64,000 bases of DNA from JAGLOK01 sp963676355. Lineage in GTDB: Bacteria > Bacillota > Clostridia > Christensenellales > UMGS416. The notes under the pieces were generated by a model. The model searched no databases. It was not told the origin of the DNA and was given only the letters and a program-made list of their open reading frames with translations. The stretch lies in the NCBI GenBank assembly GCA_963676355.1, contig OY781093.1, forward strand, positions 248,001-312,000, written 5' to 3'. A program made the translations under genes and the position numbers. Shown one piece after another: positions 36,486-46,193 of this stretch (the first letter of the stretch is position 1; every line of letters begins with the position of its first letter).

Positions 36486-38423
36486 TTAGTTTGTTCTGCG
36501 TCTGCTTTTAAGATTATATATCTTAACAACGGAATCATCCTCTTCTATTTTTTCGCTCTTTGGAACGCCATATTCGGGTACCATCGACTTAATATATTCT
36601 ATAACTTTGCCGTCGTCCCCGTCAAGGATGGTTTTAAGTTTATCCAGCTGATCCTTTAGTTGATTGTATTCATAAAAATCTGCTTTTCCTATAAAGATTT
36701 TTTCAAACTTGGTGTGTTCAAGCTGTTCGCGGTTAAACATCAGCTCTTCATACATTTTCTCTCCAGGACGCAAACCTGTGTATATTATTTTTATGTCTTC
36801 ACCGGGTACAAGCCCTGAAAGTTTTATAAGATCGCGTGCAAGATCATCGATTTTTACCATGTCGCCCATATCAAGCACAAATATCGTACCTTCATTGGCG
36901 AGCCCTCCCGCCTGTAAAACAAGTTGCGCAGCTTCGGGTATTGTCATGAAATATCTTGTTATCTCAGGATGAGTTACTGTAACAGGGCCACCCTGCTCTA
37001 TTTGTTTTTTGAAAAGCGGAATAACTGAACCATTTGAGCCCAGCACATTTCCAAAGCGAACTGCAGTAAACTCTGTTTTTGAATTTGCATTTATCGCACT
37101 TACCACCATTTCGGCTACACGTTTTGTGGCACCCATGATGTTTGTGGGGTTAACGGCTTTGTCGGTTGATATCATTACAAAGCGTTCAACGCCATGTTTA
37201 TCGGCAGCCTTTGCAGTGTTAAATGTTCCGAAAATATTGTTTTTTACTGCTTCACCCGGAGAAAACTCCATCAGCGGCACATGCTTGTGTGCGGCAGCGT
37301 GGAAAACAATTTGTGGCTTATATTTATTAAATACAATGTCCAGTCTTTTCGCATCGCGAACCGATCCGATTACAACCTCTATGTCGCGTTCGATATGCTT
37401 TCTTCTAAGTTCATGTCGAAGCTCGAAAACAGAATTTTCGTATATATCAAATAATACCAGAATTTTAGGATCATATTGTGCTATCTGTCTGCACAGCTCG
37501 CTTCCGATGGAGCCTCCGGCACCTGTTACAAGCACTGTTTTTTCGGTGATATATCCTGCAATGGATCGCACATCCAAGTCAACAGGATCGCGGCCCAATA
37601 AATCTTCAGGCTCAACCGAGCGCAGTTGGCTCATGTCTGCTTCTCCGCCCATTATGTCGCGAACCGATGGCATAATGGAAATGCGACAGTTAGTTTTTAT
37701 GCATTTTTTAAGTATTTGTTTTATAGAATAGCTGTCCGCTGAAGGCAGTGAAATGATTATTTCTGTGGCATCGACATTTTCGCAAATATCAATAATTTCA
37801 TCAGTTCCGCCCATGATGCGAACACCGCTCACACTTGAGTTGTGCTTTTCTGCATTATCATCCACTAAAGCGACCACTTGTCCGCGCTCCGGATTGCTGT
37901 TTATGTCATGTAAAAGCATGGTTCCTGCTTCGCCTGCACCGATTATAACAATTCTTCCGCCGATGCCGCCGCGGCCTCTAATATATTCAGATTGGAGATA
38001 GCGCAGAATTCGGTAGCTCATACGAATAACCATTATGCCTATCGCAAAAAGAACCGCAAAGATTATGTGAATTCTAAAAGGTATTACCTGTTGACCATTA
38101 TAGGTAAGAAATACCTTGCCAGCAAAAAGCAAAACTGCGTTTACAACAAGTTGCGCAAGAAACACGCGGAGCATTTCCTTTATACTCGCATATTCCCATT
38201 TTAATCCGTAGAGTTTAAACACAAAATGAACAGCTACTATGATTAGTGAAGATATTAATAAAATTGGTATGAAAGCCGAAAGTATTGCATCGCTCCAGCC
38301 CTTGTCTGTTAAAGACTTTGTATGCGGACCAAGAATAAGATAAAAAGATATGTATATGGAAAAAACAGCCCATACAATATCCATAAAAACAAGCGAAAGC
38401 TTTCTCAGTATTTTTTCAAACAT
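36486..38423 (-). CDS. Membrane UDP-sugar 4,6-dehydratase (CapD/FlaA1 family)
   Basis: The 645-residue product has four N-terminal transmembrane helices, a first Rossmann unit (G-A-G-E-A-G at about 160) and a second (V-T-G-A-G-G-S-I-G-S-E-L at about 295). It holds the dehydratase signature S-T-D-K-A-V-N-P-T-N-I-M-G-A-T-K-R, where methionine replaces the SDR tyrosine as is normal in this family. It likely makes a UDP-4-keto-6-deoxy-HexNAc, which the next gene's transferase loads on lipid. GAGGAG precedes the ATG. Confidence 0.93.
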   Translation of the reverse strand: MFEKILRKLSLVFMDIVWAVFSIYISFYLILGPHTKSLTDKGWSDAILSAFIPILLISSLIIVAVHFVFKLYGLKWEYASIKEMLRVFLAQLVVNAVLLFAGKVFLTYNGQQVIPFRIHIIFAVLFAIGIMVIRMSYRILRYLQSEYIRGRGGIGGRIVIIGAGEAGTMLLHDINSNPERGQVVALVDDNAEKHNSSVSGVRIMGGTDEIIDICENVDATEIIISLPSADSYSIKQILKKCIKTNCRISIMPSVRDIMGGEADMSQLRSVEPEDLLGRDPVDLDVRSIAGYITEKTVLVTGAGGSIGSELCRQIAQYDPKILVLFDIYENSVFELRHELRRKHIERDIEVVIGSVRDAKRLDIVFNKYKPQIVFHAAAHKHVPLMEFSPGEAVKNNIFGTFNTAKAADKHGVERFVMISTDKAVNPTNIMGATKRVAEMVVSAINANSKTEFTAVRFGNVLGSNGSVIPLFKKQIEQGGPVTVTHPEITRYFMTIPEAAQLVLQAGGLANEGTIFVLDMGDMVKIDDLARDLIKLSGLVPGEDIKIIYTGLRPGEKMYEELMFNREQLEHTKFEKIFIGKADFYEYNQLKDQLDKLKTILDGDDGKVIEYIKSMVPEYGVPKSEKIEEDDSVVKIYNLKSRRRTN

Positions 38424-38446
38424 GGTTCTCCTCGTAACAAAACCGT

Positions 38447-38487
38447 AAAGATATGTTAAATATTATAAAACATTTTAACATATCTTT
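38447..38487. promoter_or_regulatory. Perfect 14-bp inverted repeat before the polysaccharide operon
   Basis: AAAGATATGTTAAA (38447-38460) pairs with its complement at 38474-38487 across a 13-nt loop, 24 bp upstream of the CapD-like start codon. It lacks a T tract, so it is more likely an operator or leader hairpin than a terminator. The rest of the 38.42-38.79 kb gap is AT-rich with no gene. Confidence 0.5.
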
Positions 38488-38697
38488 GCGCCGTAGGCAA
38501 CGTAGAAAGCCATTAAAAAAATGTCATACAATATCTTGTATTGGCTGTTTAATTTTGCACATATTTTTGAAATATACAGCTATTTATTGCAATACTATAA
38601 AAATCAGTATTTCAAGCAGGATTAAAATTAAATCATGCAGAAAACAGTCAAAAATAGCATATTTATTAAAATTAATTTATAAAAATGCAGGAAATCA

Positions 38698-38727
38698 TTG
38701 TGCTTACACCAATTAAAGGCATATAAT
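38698..38727 (+). promoter_or_regulatory. Promoter of the FMN glutamate-synthase-like gene
   Basis: -35 TTGTGC (38698-38703), an 18-bp spacer and -10 TATAAT (38722-38727) lie 60 bp before the ATG. Confidence 0.45.
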
Positions 38728-38788
38728 GAAAATAATATAATTCCTAAAGGGAGTTGCATTAGAGCAAAATAAAAAAAGGAGACATACA

Positions 38789-40447
38789 ATGCAGTACGAC
38801 AAAACTAACGACGTATTGGGCACGGTCAACAGAGGAAATACAGCCGAGTCCGGTTTGTGCACTTTGTGCCGGGCCGACTGTAAAGGACAGTGTGAAACAT
38901 TTGTTTCATGCATGAAGGGGAGAAAGCTGCTTTACCCAAGAGACTTTGGAGCGGTGACGGCGGGCAGCAAAAATGTGGATGAGCTTGGTGTATGCTATAA
39001 TGCACTGCGCATTGAAGGATATAACTATGGGGCGCACGGGCTTAAAAATGGATATACAAACAGCGCAGATGATTGCATTTTTCCAAATGTCGACATAACT
39101 TCGTCATTCGGCAAAAGCTCAAAGACAAAAATAGCGGCTCCGATTATGACGGGAGCTTTGGGTTCTACGTTTATTGCCGCAAAATACTGGGATTCATTCG
39201 CCGTAGGCGCAGCGCTTGTGGGCTACCCTATAGTAATTGGTGAAAACGTGGTGGGAGTCGACCGTAAATCGGTGCTTGAAAACGGTGCAATAAAAGAAGC
39301 GCCTGAGATGGACAGAAGGATAAACACATACCTTAAATATTATGACGGCGAAAATGGAGCAATCATTGTGCAGATGAATGTGGAAGACACTCGCAACGGA
39401 GTAGCCGAATATATTATGGACAAATTTGGAGACAAGGTAATAATTGAATTAAAATGGGGACAGGGTGCAAAAGATATTGGAGGAGAGATACAGGTAAACT
39501 CCATAGAATATGCGAAGTTTCTGAAAGACCGTGGATATGTGGTAGACCCAGACCCATATAAACCGGAAGTAGCCGAAGGCTTTCAGCATGGCGCCATAAA
39601 GTCTTTTGCGCGACATTCAAGGCTCGGATATACTGATTTATCCACAAGCGATGAAGTAAAGAAAAGCTTCATGGAGTCTGTAGGTTATCTTCGAAGCATA
39701 GGATACAAACGAATAACATTAAAAACAGGGGCTTACGGTATGGAAGGCCTTGCTATGGCGATAAAATATGCCACTGAAGCAAAGCTTGATTTGCTCACTA
39801 TCGATGGTGCCGGAGGCGGCACAGGCATGAGCCCGTGGAACATGATGGATTCATGGGGCGTTCCGTCGCTGTATTTGCACTCCAAGGCGAGGGAGTACGC
39901 AGGCATACTAGCAGAGCAGGGCTATGATGTGGTAGATATGGCTTTTGCCGGCGGTTTTGCAAGAGAAGACCACATATTTAAAGCGCTTGCGCTTGGTGCG
40001 CCGTATACAAAGCTTGTGTGCATGGGCCGAGCACTTATGATTCCTGGATTTTTGGGAGCAAATATTGAAGGTGTATTCCATCCTGACCGCAAAGAAAAGA
40101 TGAACGGAAACTGGAATAAGCTCTCAAACGTGGTTCTGGAAAATGGTTCGTTCCCCGAGGAGATATTTGCAGGGTATTATGATGTTCAAAAAAAGGTTGG
40201 CGCAGACGAAATGAAGAACATACCTTTCGGAGCGATAGCCTCTTGGACACTTGCGGATAAACTTTCGGCAGGGCTTAAGCAGCTCATGGCAGGCGCGAGA
40301 AAATTCTCTCTTCCCGAAATAAGCAGATATGACCTTATAGCGCTTAACAGACAAACAGCGAAAGAAACAGGCATAAACTTCATAACCGAAGCTAATGATC
40401 AAAGTGCAAAGAAAATTTTAATGGACTTAATTTTTAATCGTTATTAG
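38789..40447 (+). CDS. FMN-binding glutamate synthase-like protein
   Basis: The 552-residue product is a GltB central/FMN domain protein: a TIM barrel with I-D-G-A-G-G-G-T-G-M-S-P and L-H-S-K-A. Residues 19-40 form a cysteine-rich head (C-x2-C-x3-C-x3-C and a further Cys) that may bind iron-sulphur or zinc. The glutaminase domain and the small GltD subunit are absent, so amide transfer as in classical glutamate synthase is doubtful. It is monocistronic. Confidence 0.8.
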   Translation: MQYDKTNDVLGTVNRGNTAESGLCTLCRADCKGQCETFVSCMKGRKLLYPRDFGAVTAGSKNVDELGVCYNALRIEGYNYGAHGLKNGYTNSADDCIFPNVDITSSFGKSSKTKIAAPIMTGALGSTFIAAKYWDSFAVGAALVGYPIVIGENVVGVDRKSVLENGAIKEAPEMDRRINTYLKYYDGENGAIIVQMNVEDTRNGVAEYIMDKFGDKVIIELKWGQGAKDIGGEIQVNSIEYAKFLKDRGYVVDPDPYKPEVAEGFQHGAIKSFARHSRLGYTDLSTSDEVKKSFMESVGYLRSIGYKRITLKTGAYGMEGLAMAIKYATEAKLDLLTIDGAGGGTGMSPWNMMDSWGVPSLYLHSKAREYAGILAEQGYDVVDMAFAGGFAREDHIFKALALGAPYTKLVCMGRALMIPGFLGANIEGVFHPDRKEKMNGNWNKLSNVVLENGSFPEEIFAGYYDVQKKVGADEMKNIPFGAIASWTLADKLSAGLKQLMAGARKFSLPEISRYDLIALNRQTAKETGINFITEANDQSAKKILMDLIFNRY

Positions 40448-40482
40448 AGCCGCTTTTTTGATAAAGGCGGCTTTAATTTTAA
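40448..40482 (+). terminator. Terminator after the glutamate-synthase-like gene
   Basis: The GC stem AGCCGC/GCGGCT, extended by A-T pairs, is followed by TTTAATTTT. It may work for the convergent kinase gene too. Confidence 0.7.
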
Positions 40483-40485
40483 AGA

Positions 40486-42087
40486 TTAATTTTGCCTGTT
40501 ACAGGGCAAAAGAATTATAAACTTCGCAAACTCCCCTTCTTTGGAGATAACCTTTAACTCTCCCTGATGCTCTTGTATTATTTTGTAGCTGATTGAAAGC
40601 CCAAGCCCTGTTCCTTCCGAGCGGCTTTTTGTAGTAAAAAAAGGATCAAACATTCTGTTTTTGTTCTCTTTGGTAATTCCAAGCCCAAAGTCTTCAACAG
40701 ATATTTCGAGCCAATCTTCACCGTCTTGTATAATTTGTCTGCATTTTAAATTTATTTTCTTGTTTTTATCATAGCCCTCATATTTTTGATTAAGAGAATC
40801 ACGGGCGTTAGTTAGCATATTCATTAATACTTGCTGGATTTGCTGACCTCTGCATTTAATTAGCGGAAGATTATCCGGAACGTCTTGTATAAGTTCTATT
40901 TGATCGTGTTTAATTAAAGTTTTAATCAAAGAGACAGTATGTCGAATGATTTCGTTAACTTCTGTATATTCGTATAGCTGTTTGTTGCTTCGTGAAAAGC
41001 TGAGCAAGTCATTAACTATAACGGAAATTCTGTTGGATTCATTGAGTATTTCTTGCAAAAATCCTTTTGATTCTTCTTTATTGTTACATTCACCGTCTAG
41101 AATAATCTGAGAATAATTTATAATTCCATTGATAGGATTATTGATTTCATGTGCTACACCGCTTGCAAGTGTTCCTACAGATTGTAACCTTTGATGTTGC
41201 CGCAAGTTTTCTTCAATTTCGATTTTTTCCTGTTTTAATTTTAAAAGTTCAGTAATATCATATAATATCGCAACAGTACCGGAATATTTTTTGCTCACAT
41301 CCTGCATTTTCTTGAGGCTTATTGTAAATGTTTTTTCTCCTTTTTCCGTTAATGTTGTTTTTTGATTGACGGTTTCATCTTTATTCGTTTGAGAAAAAGA
41401 TTTCACCTGCTCTGCAATCCAGTCAAATTTGTCACCGTAATCAATTTTATTGTAGTATTCTACGCCAGGGGTATCAATATCTAAAAAAACTTCTGCCGCC
41501 TGGTTATTAAAGTTTTCTATATCATTATTTTGGTTGAATAATATTACAGGTGCATTTATGCTTTCAAAAATTGTTAGGTATTTATTTTTTTCGTTTTGAG
41601 TGAGACGGCTTTTTTCCTGAATATCTTCTAAAGCTTTTTTATTTGAAAGACCTATCCATTCTTCGGTGAATCCCAACTCCACAAAATCAAAATATCTTTT
41701 TACATATAATTTGTAGTAATCTTTTTCTTTCGGAGAAAAATCGGCTTCTGATATTAAATCTTCATAAGCTTGCTGATAATATTTCATAAAGCCTAAAAAC
41801 ATTGACAGCGTAATGCCGCGAGATCTGTGCTTTTGAGCCTCTATTATACCAAACTGAGCCAACTCCTCTTGCGAATAAATGATGTCTGGGCCCAATGTCG
41901 GGATATCGCTTTGCGCAGAAAGGGCCTTTAAAAGAGTGGAGGACAGTCCAGAAATGGACAACCTCCACGCCTCTTTTAATGTTGAAGTATATTTTGAGTA
42001 ACCTAAATCAATCGCGAAGTTTAATATTTTTTCCATTAAAATATCTTCACTGTTTTCAATAAGATTATAAAACTTTTCTATACGCAC
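40486..42087 (-). CDS. PAS sensor histidine kinase
   Basis: The 533-residue product is cytoplasmic. Residues 1-165 are an unrecognised helical sensor region, about 165-285 a PAS domain, then a dimerisation helix with phospho-acceptor H313 in H-E-I-N-N-P. The HATPase boxes N (N-M-L-T-N-A-R-D), G1 (D-F-G-L-G-I) and G2 (G-T-G-L-G-L-S) are all present. Translation starts at GTG after GGGGG. No response regulator is adjacent. It ends the XpaC-TelA operon, 24 bp after telA. Confidence 0.85.
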   Translation of the reverse strand: MRIEKFYNLIENSEDILMEKILNFAIDLGYSKYTSTLKEAWRLSISGLSSTLLKALSAQSDIPTLGPDIIYSQEELAQFGIIEAQKHRSRGITLSMFLGFMKYYQQAYEDLISEADFSPKEKDYYKLYVKRYFDFVELGFTEEWIGLSNKKALEDIQEKSRLTQNEKNKYLTIFESINAPVILFNQNNDIENFNNQAAEVFLDIDTPGVEYYNKIDYGDKFDWIAEQVKSFSQTNKDETVNQKTTLTEKGEKTFTISLKKMQDVSKKYSGTVAILYDITELLKLKQEKIEIEENLRQHQRLQSVGTLASGVAHEINNPINGIINYSQIILDGECNNKEESKGFLQEILNESNRISVIVNDLLSFSRSNKQLYEYTEVNEIIRHTVSLIKTLIKHDQIELIQDVPDNLPLIKCRGQQIQQVLMNMLTNARDSLNQKYEGYDKNKKINLKCRQIIQDGEDWLEISVEDFGLGITKENKNRMFDPFFTTKSRSEGTGLGLSISYKIIQEHQGELKVISKEGEFAKFIILLPCNRQN

Positions 42088-42111
42088 CTTAATACCCCCT
42101 AAAAATTTGAT

Positions 42112-43209
42112 TTACTGCGTTTCTGCGGATGCCTCCTCTTTTGCTGCCATAAGCTTTTGCTTAAGTTCCCCCTCAAGAACTTTTAGCTCGGCTTCCGCAT
42201 TCTTTCGAGCAACGCTGCCTTCTTGCTGAATTCTCAAGCTTTCTGTGATAGTTTCAATGAGGTCAGCATTTGTTTTTCTCAGTGTTTCAATGTCCACTAT
42301 GCCACGCTCTGCTTCTTTTGCAGTTTCCAGTGTGCCTGTTTTAAGCATTTCGGAGTTTTTCTTAAGTAAGTCATTTGTGGTGTTTGTCACTTCTCTTTGT
42401 ATTTCAAGAGCCGAACGCTGGCGAAAAATAGTGATTGCAATAACCATTTGGCTTTTCCACAGCGGTATGGTGTTTAATATGGAGGACTGAATGCGCTCAA
42501 CCAATACTTGGTCGTTGTTTTGCACGAGTCGCATTTGCGGCATAGCTTGAATGGCAACCATTCGAGAAAGTCTTAAATCGTGAATTTTCTTTTCAAAGCG
42601 GTCAACCATCGCTTCAAGATCGCGTAGCTCTTGTGCTTTTACTGCGTCATCTTCGCCTTCAGCTTCTTTGCGTGCTGCAGGGATTATTTCTTCGCGAAGC
42701 TTTTTCATTTGCATATCGCCAGCTGCGATGTACATATCAAGCTCTTTTAGGTATTTATAGTTTTTGTCGTATAGTTGATCCAACAGCTCAATGTCACGAA
42801 ATAGTGAGTCGCGTGCTTTTTCAAGCTGCTCGACAATCTTATCTATCTGAACCGAAAGTTTGTCGTATTTTCCTATAAACTTTTTAACACGGCGTTTAAA
42901 GGAATTAAACAATCCTCCGCTTTTGCCGGATACCACGCCGTCCACATCAATTTCTTTGACCCTTACCATAAGGTCATTTAATGCTTCGCCCACATAGCCT
43001 GAGTCTTTGGAGCGCACCTGTTCCAAAACGGTATCTGAAAAATCGGATATCTCCGTCTGCGCACCAACGCCGTATTCAATTATTGCCTGCGTGTCATAGA
43101 TGTCAATTGATGATGATATTTCATTTACTTTTGCAAGCTCCTCCGGAGAAAATTCGCTCAAGTCCACCTCATCAGGCAGTGTCATCAATTCGTTTTTTGT
43201 TTCGCTCAT
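42112..43209 (-). CDS. telA: TelA family toxic anion resistance protein
   Basis: The 365-residue product is mostly alpha-helical and coiled coil and matches the TelA/KlaA family by sequence pattern (P-Q-M-R-L-V-Q-N-N-D-Q, W-K-x-Q-M). Family members are linked to tellurite and antibiotic tolerance of the envelope; the mechanism is unsettled. Its 4-bp overlap with the XpaC-like gene is a conserved pairing in Bacillota. Confidence 0.88.
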   Translation of the reverse strand: MSETKNELMTLPDEVDLSEFSPEELAKVNEISSSIDIYDTQAIIEYGVGAQTEISDFSDTVLEQVRSKDSGYVGEALNDLMVRVKEIDVDGVVSGKSGGLFNSFKRRVKKFIGKYDKLSVQIDKIVEQLEKARDSLFRDIELLDQLYDKNYKYLKELDMYIAAGDMQMKKLREEIIPAARKEAEGEDDAVKAQELRDLEAMVDRFEKKIHDLRLSRMVAIQAMPQMRLVQNNDQVLVERIQSSILNTIPLWKSQMVIAITIFRQRSALEIQREVTNTTNDLLKKNSEMLKTGTLETAKEAERGIVDIETLRKTNADLIETITESLRIQQEGSVARKNAEAELKVLEGELKQKLMAAKEEASAETQ

Positions 43210-43880
43210 TGCTGCTCCTTTCGGCCGTTATTCTCGTTATTATGCTCACTGCTTTCAGCTAATAGCCCTTTTGAAGACAGTGATTTTTTTAGTACTGCAA
43301 GCTCTACATCCAAGTCGAGTATATTATTTTCATAAAACTTGTTTATTTGTTTATCAGTAGCTTCTCGTATGAGCACCATGCCTTCTTTTGCGTTTTGAAG
43401 TGAAAGTTTTGCTTCGTCTGAAAGATTGGTTGCTTCAAAAAGCTTGACGGATTGTTTGACAATTGTTTCAAGAGAAGAAAAAGTTGCGTTAATATATCGT
43501 CTAGCGGATTTTATGTCTTTTGGGTCTTCCTTAACTATCTTAAAAATCTGTCTAAACTGAGCAGATATCGCGTCCAGTTCTTTTTGCATATCGGTATCTT
43601 TTAATTTATAGTAATTTCTGCGGATTTCCTGAAGCTTTGCATTACTGTCTTTTATTATATTTTGGACATCTCCTGCAGTCATTCCCTCTGCGACAATTTC
43701 TTGCTTTTTCTTTTTATCTTTTTGGTTTAAAACGATTATTAATATTGCAAAGGCAACGACTAATGCTGCACCTATTATTATTATCCATTTTATGAACTCT
43801 TTAAAGAAGATTATACCCACAATTATTGCGGCAATTATAGCTATTCCCGCTATTGAACAACCGCTTCCTTTTTCCTGCAT
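43206..43880 (-). CDS. XpaC-like membrane protein
   Basis: The 224-residue product has two N-terminal transmembrane helices (about residues 8-25 and 30-50) and a long helical cytoplasmic part. It fits the '5-bromo-4-chloroindolyl phosphate hydrolysis' (XpaC) family, which carries no proven phosphatase site. It probably anchors TelA at the membrane. Confidence 0.8.
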   Translation of the reverse strand: MQEKGSGCSIAGIAIIAAIIVGIIFFKEFIKWIIIIGAALVVAFAILIIVLNQKDKKKKQEIVAEGMTAGDVQNIIKDSNAKLQEIRRNYYKLKDTDMQKELDAISAQFRQIFKIVKEDPKDIKSARRYINATFSSLETIVKQSVKLFEATNLSDEAKLSLQNAKEGMVLIREATDKQINKFYENNILDLDVELAVLKKSLSSKGLLAESSEHNNENNGRKEQQ

Positions 43881-43962
43881 GGTAAGCTCCTTTTTTTATG
43901 TGTAATTATTTCTTTAAAATAATTATATCACAGGCGCATGATATTGTGTAAAACATATATAT

Positions 43963-43991
43963 GAAAAAGCAGGCAAGTGACTTGCCTGCTT
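43963..43991 (-). terminator. Terminator of the coiled-coil lipoprotein gene
   Basis: The perfect 11-bp stem AAGCAGGCAAG/CTTGCCTGCTT has a 3-nt loop and TTTTT on the minus strand. Confidence 0.85.
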
Positions 43992-44013
43992 AGGTACTGC
44001 TGTTTATTAAACC

Positions 44014-44862
44014 TTAATTAAAGGTCATGTTACCAATTATATCAGAAACTTCATCTTCAGCATCAGATAGATAGCTTATGGCAAGGGAGCCAAGATATCC
44101 GTTTTTGTAAAAATAGGCATAATTGGCATGCATGGTCTCATCGGAGTCGTTTATGTCAATTGTTATCTCAACAGTCACCATTTCAATGCCATTTACATCA
44201 TAGGTTTCTATTTCATCGTATGTGGTTTCACCATATGTTGATAGTATAGAATCTAGTTGTGGAATATACGATTCTACAATATCTTGTAAATCGTATTTTA
44301 CGGAATATTTTGTCATGGTCAAAAATATATTAGAAGTTGCAGAACTAAAAGATTCTCCTTTATATATGAAAAACAATGGAATTACAGTATCTTCCTTGAT
44401 TTCTTTTGATTTTACATCAGTCATAGATTCAGAAAGAGAGAGACCAAGCCCAACGAGCTGTCCTAGCTCACTATCGTTTGCATATTTCCAACTATCAGGC
44501 TTATCAGCTGATATTTCAAAATATTCGCTTATATATGAATTGCCCATCCATGAGCCAAGAAGATTATTTATATCAGGACCTTCTAGTTCTTCAATTTTTA
44601 ATAGTAGTTCTTCATTTTGTTCTTTGAGATCATTGTTTTTATCAGTAAGTTCATCGTTTGAATTTTGTACGGCATTTAAATTATCGTTGAGATCTTTGTT
44701 TGTAGTTTCTAATGATTTTATTTCTGTTTCCAAAGAATCAATTTCAACTTCAAGATCTTCTATGTCGGTCATTAGATCTAAGTTTTTAGCTTCTAGCTCC
44801 GCTTTTGCGCATCCGGCGAATAAAAAAGCACATACACAAATTAGTAAAACAATTTTTTTCAT
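44014..44862 (-). CDS. Coiled-coil lipoprotein
   Basis: The 282-residue product has a lipobox at C18 (F-A-G-C). Residues 20-95 form a heptad coiled coil rich in Leu, Glu, Asp and Asn, and an alpha/beta domain follows. The coiled coil may oligomerise it at the cell surface. No catalytic motif is visible. AAGGA precedes the ATG. Confidence 0.75.
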   Translation of the reverse strand: MKKIVLLICVCAFLFAGCAKAELEAKNLDLMTDIEDLEVEIDSLETEIKSLETTNKDLNDNLNAVQNSNDELTDKNNDLKEQNEELLLKIEELEGPDINNLLGSWMGNSYISEYFEISADKPDSWKYANDSELGQLVGLGLSLSESMTDVKSKEIKEDTVIPLFFIYKGESFSSATSNIFLTMTKYSVKYDLQDIVESYIPQLDSILSTYGETTYDEIETYDVNGIEMVTVEITIDINDSDETMHANYAYFYKNGYLGSLAISYLSDAEDEVSDIIGNMTFN

Positions 44863-45163
44863 GTGAGAATTTTCCTTAAATATTTATTTCAGACTATTTT
44901 ATTATATTTTCCTTACAAATGCAAGTTAAGGTATTTGGCGATACATAGTAGCAGTGATACTCATGATTTTATAAAAAAATATAGGTGCCTTTGGCAGAAG
45001 AAGCCCCGTGATATTCGCTTTGTGCATTGGACCGAAAATTTATATCCGGCAAAAATCTATTAAAAATTTTTAATAGAATAAAAAGAATTTTCGATCTTGT
45101 TGGAAGTTCTTTTTTTCTTCCAACTTCCATTATATAATTTTCATAATAAAGAAAGGATTTTTT
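44863..45163. other. Intergenic region with two inverted repeats
   Basis: It holds a perfect 20-bp AT palindrome (45057-45076) and an 8-bp stem GTTGGAAG/CTTCCAAC (45099-45106 with 45117-45124). The second has a pyrimidine loop and ends 39 bp before the DUF4432 start. Neither has a standard terminator layout. No gene is seen. Confidence 0.45.
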
Positions 45164-46162
45164 ATGGATAAACTATTTTATAAAAAAAGAGTTGGAAGCT
45201 TGGATCAGCTTGCATATGCAAAACGGAAGACTTTAAACGGCGGAAGTGCAGAAGGCATGAAGGTTATTGATGTTGTAAATGGAGGCGGGCTTCAGCTTAC
45301 TTTGCTGGAAAGCAGATGCCTTGATATATCGTCGCTTAGCTACAAAGGCATAAACATGGGGTTTCTTTCAAAAGCAGGGCTTGTTTCTCCACAGTATTAT
45401 GCAGCATACGATAATGCTTTTACAAGCACATTTCAGGGAGGGATGCTATATACATGCGGGCTTGAAAATATAGGGCCTGAAAGAGAAAAAGATGGAAAAA
45501 TTCTTCCCATTCACGGAAGTATAGCAAAAATACCGGCAGAAGATGTTAATTCGAATGTTGATTGGGAAAAGGGATCTATAACTATCTGCGGAAAAATAAA
45601 GAGTGCAAAACTTTTCGGAAAAGATATTATTTTTGAAAGAAAAATTGAAATACCTCTTTTTGAAAATGAGATAAAAATAAGTGACACTGTGTCAAACGAA
45701 GGGACATTGGATGAAGAGATTATGCTGCTTTATCACATTAATTTCGGATATCCAATGTTAAGTGAAAATCTTGTTGTTGAAATAGACGAAAAAGATGTTG
45801 TGCCCAGAGATGATGCTGCAGCAAGCGGAATTAGCAGATGGAACGTGTTTGAAGCACCGCAGGATAACCGTCCCGAAGAAGTGTTTTACCATAATCCAAA
45901 CACACAAAAGGACGGCAAAGTGCATGTGAACCTTAAAAATTCTGAAATTAAAACAGGTGTTGAAGTAGTATATGATAAAAGCCAACTTCCTCAGCTTGTT
46001 CAGTGGAAATCTATGGCTTCGGGGGATTATGCTTTGGGCATTGAGCCAGCAACAACAAAAGTAGGCATCGAAAATGACGAAAAAGAGAGTGATAGATATA
46101 TAACACTTAAGCCTGGTGAAAAGAAAAGATTTGAAGTGAGTGTAAGATTTTTTGAGATATAA
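45164..46162 (+). CDS. DUF4432 family aldose-1-epimerase-like protein
   Basis: The 332-residue product matches the DUF4432 branch of the galactose mutarotase fold, with pieces such as L-L-E-S-R-C-L-D-I and L-L-Y-H-I-N-F-G-Y-P. It probably binds or epimerises a sugar; the substrate is unknown. AGAAAGGA lies 6 nt before the ATG. It stands alone. Confidence 0.8.
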   Translation: MDKLFYKKRVGSLDQLAYAKRKTLNGGSAEGMKVIDVVNGGGLQLTLLESRCLDISSLSYKGINMGFLSKAGLVSPQYYAAYDNAFTSTFQGGMLYTCGLENIGPEREKDGKILPIHGSIAKIPAEDVNSNVDWEKGSITICGKIKSAKLFGKDIIFERKIEIPLFENEIKISDTVSNEGTLDEEIMLLYHINFGYPMLSENLVVEIDEKDVVPRDDAAASGISRWNVFEAPQDNRPEEVFYHNPNTQKDGKVHVNLKNSEIKTGVEVVYDKSQLPQLVQWKSMASGDYALGIEPATTKVGIENDEKESDRYITLKPGEKKRFEVSVRFFEI

Positions 46163-46193
46163 AAAAGGGAGCTGATTGAGCTCCCAGATTTTT
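46161..46193. terminator. Bidirectional terminator
   Basis: The stem GGGAGCT/AGCTCCC (46167-46173 with 46179-46185) has T tracts on both strands and separates the convergent DUF4432 and lipA genes. Confidence 0.85.

Noticed and set aside
37009..37731. 240-codon plus-strand frame
   Set aside because: It is antisense to the well-supported CapD-like gene, with a Ser/Ile-rich composition typical of shadows.
38453..38716. 87-codon plus-strand frame in the polysaccharide/glutamate-synthase gap
   Set aside because: Composition is AT-driven, it begins inside the inverted repeat, and no ribosome site is present.
44863..45063. 66-codon plus-strand frame
   Set aside because: No ribosome site and no domain pattern; it lies in the promoter region of the coiled-coil lipoprotein gene.
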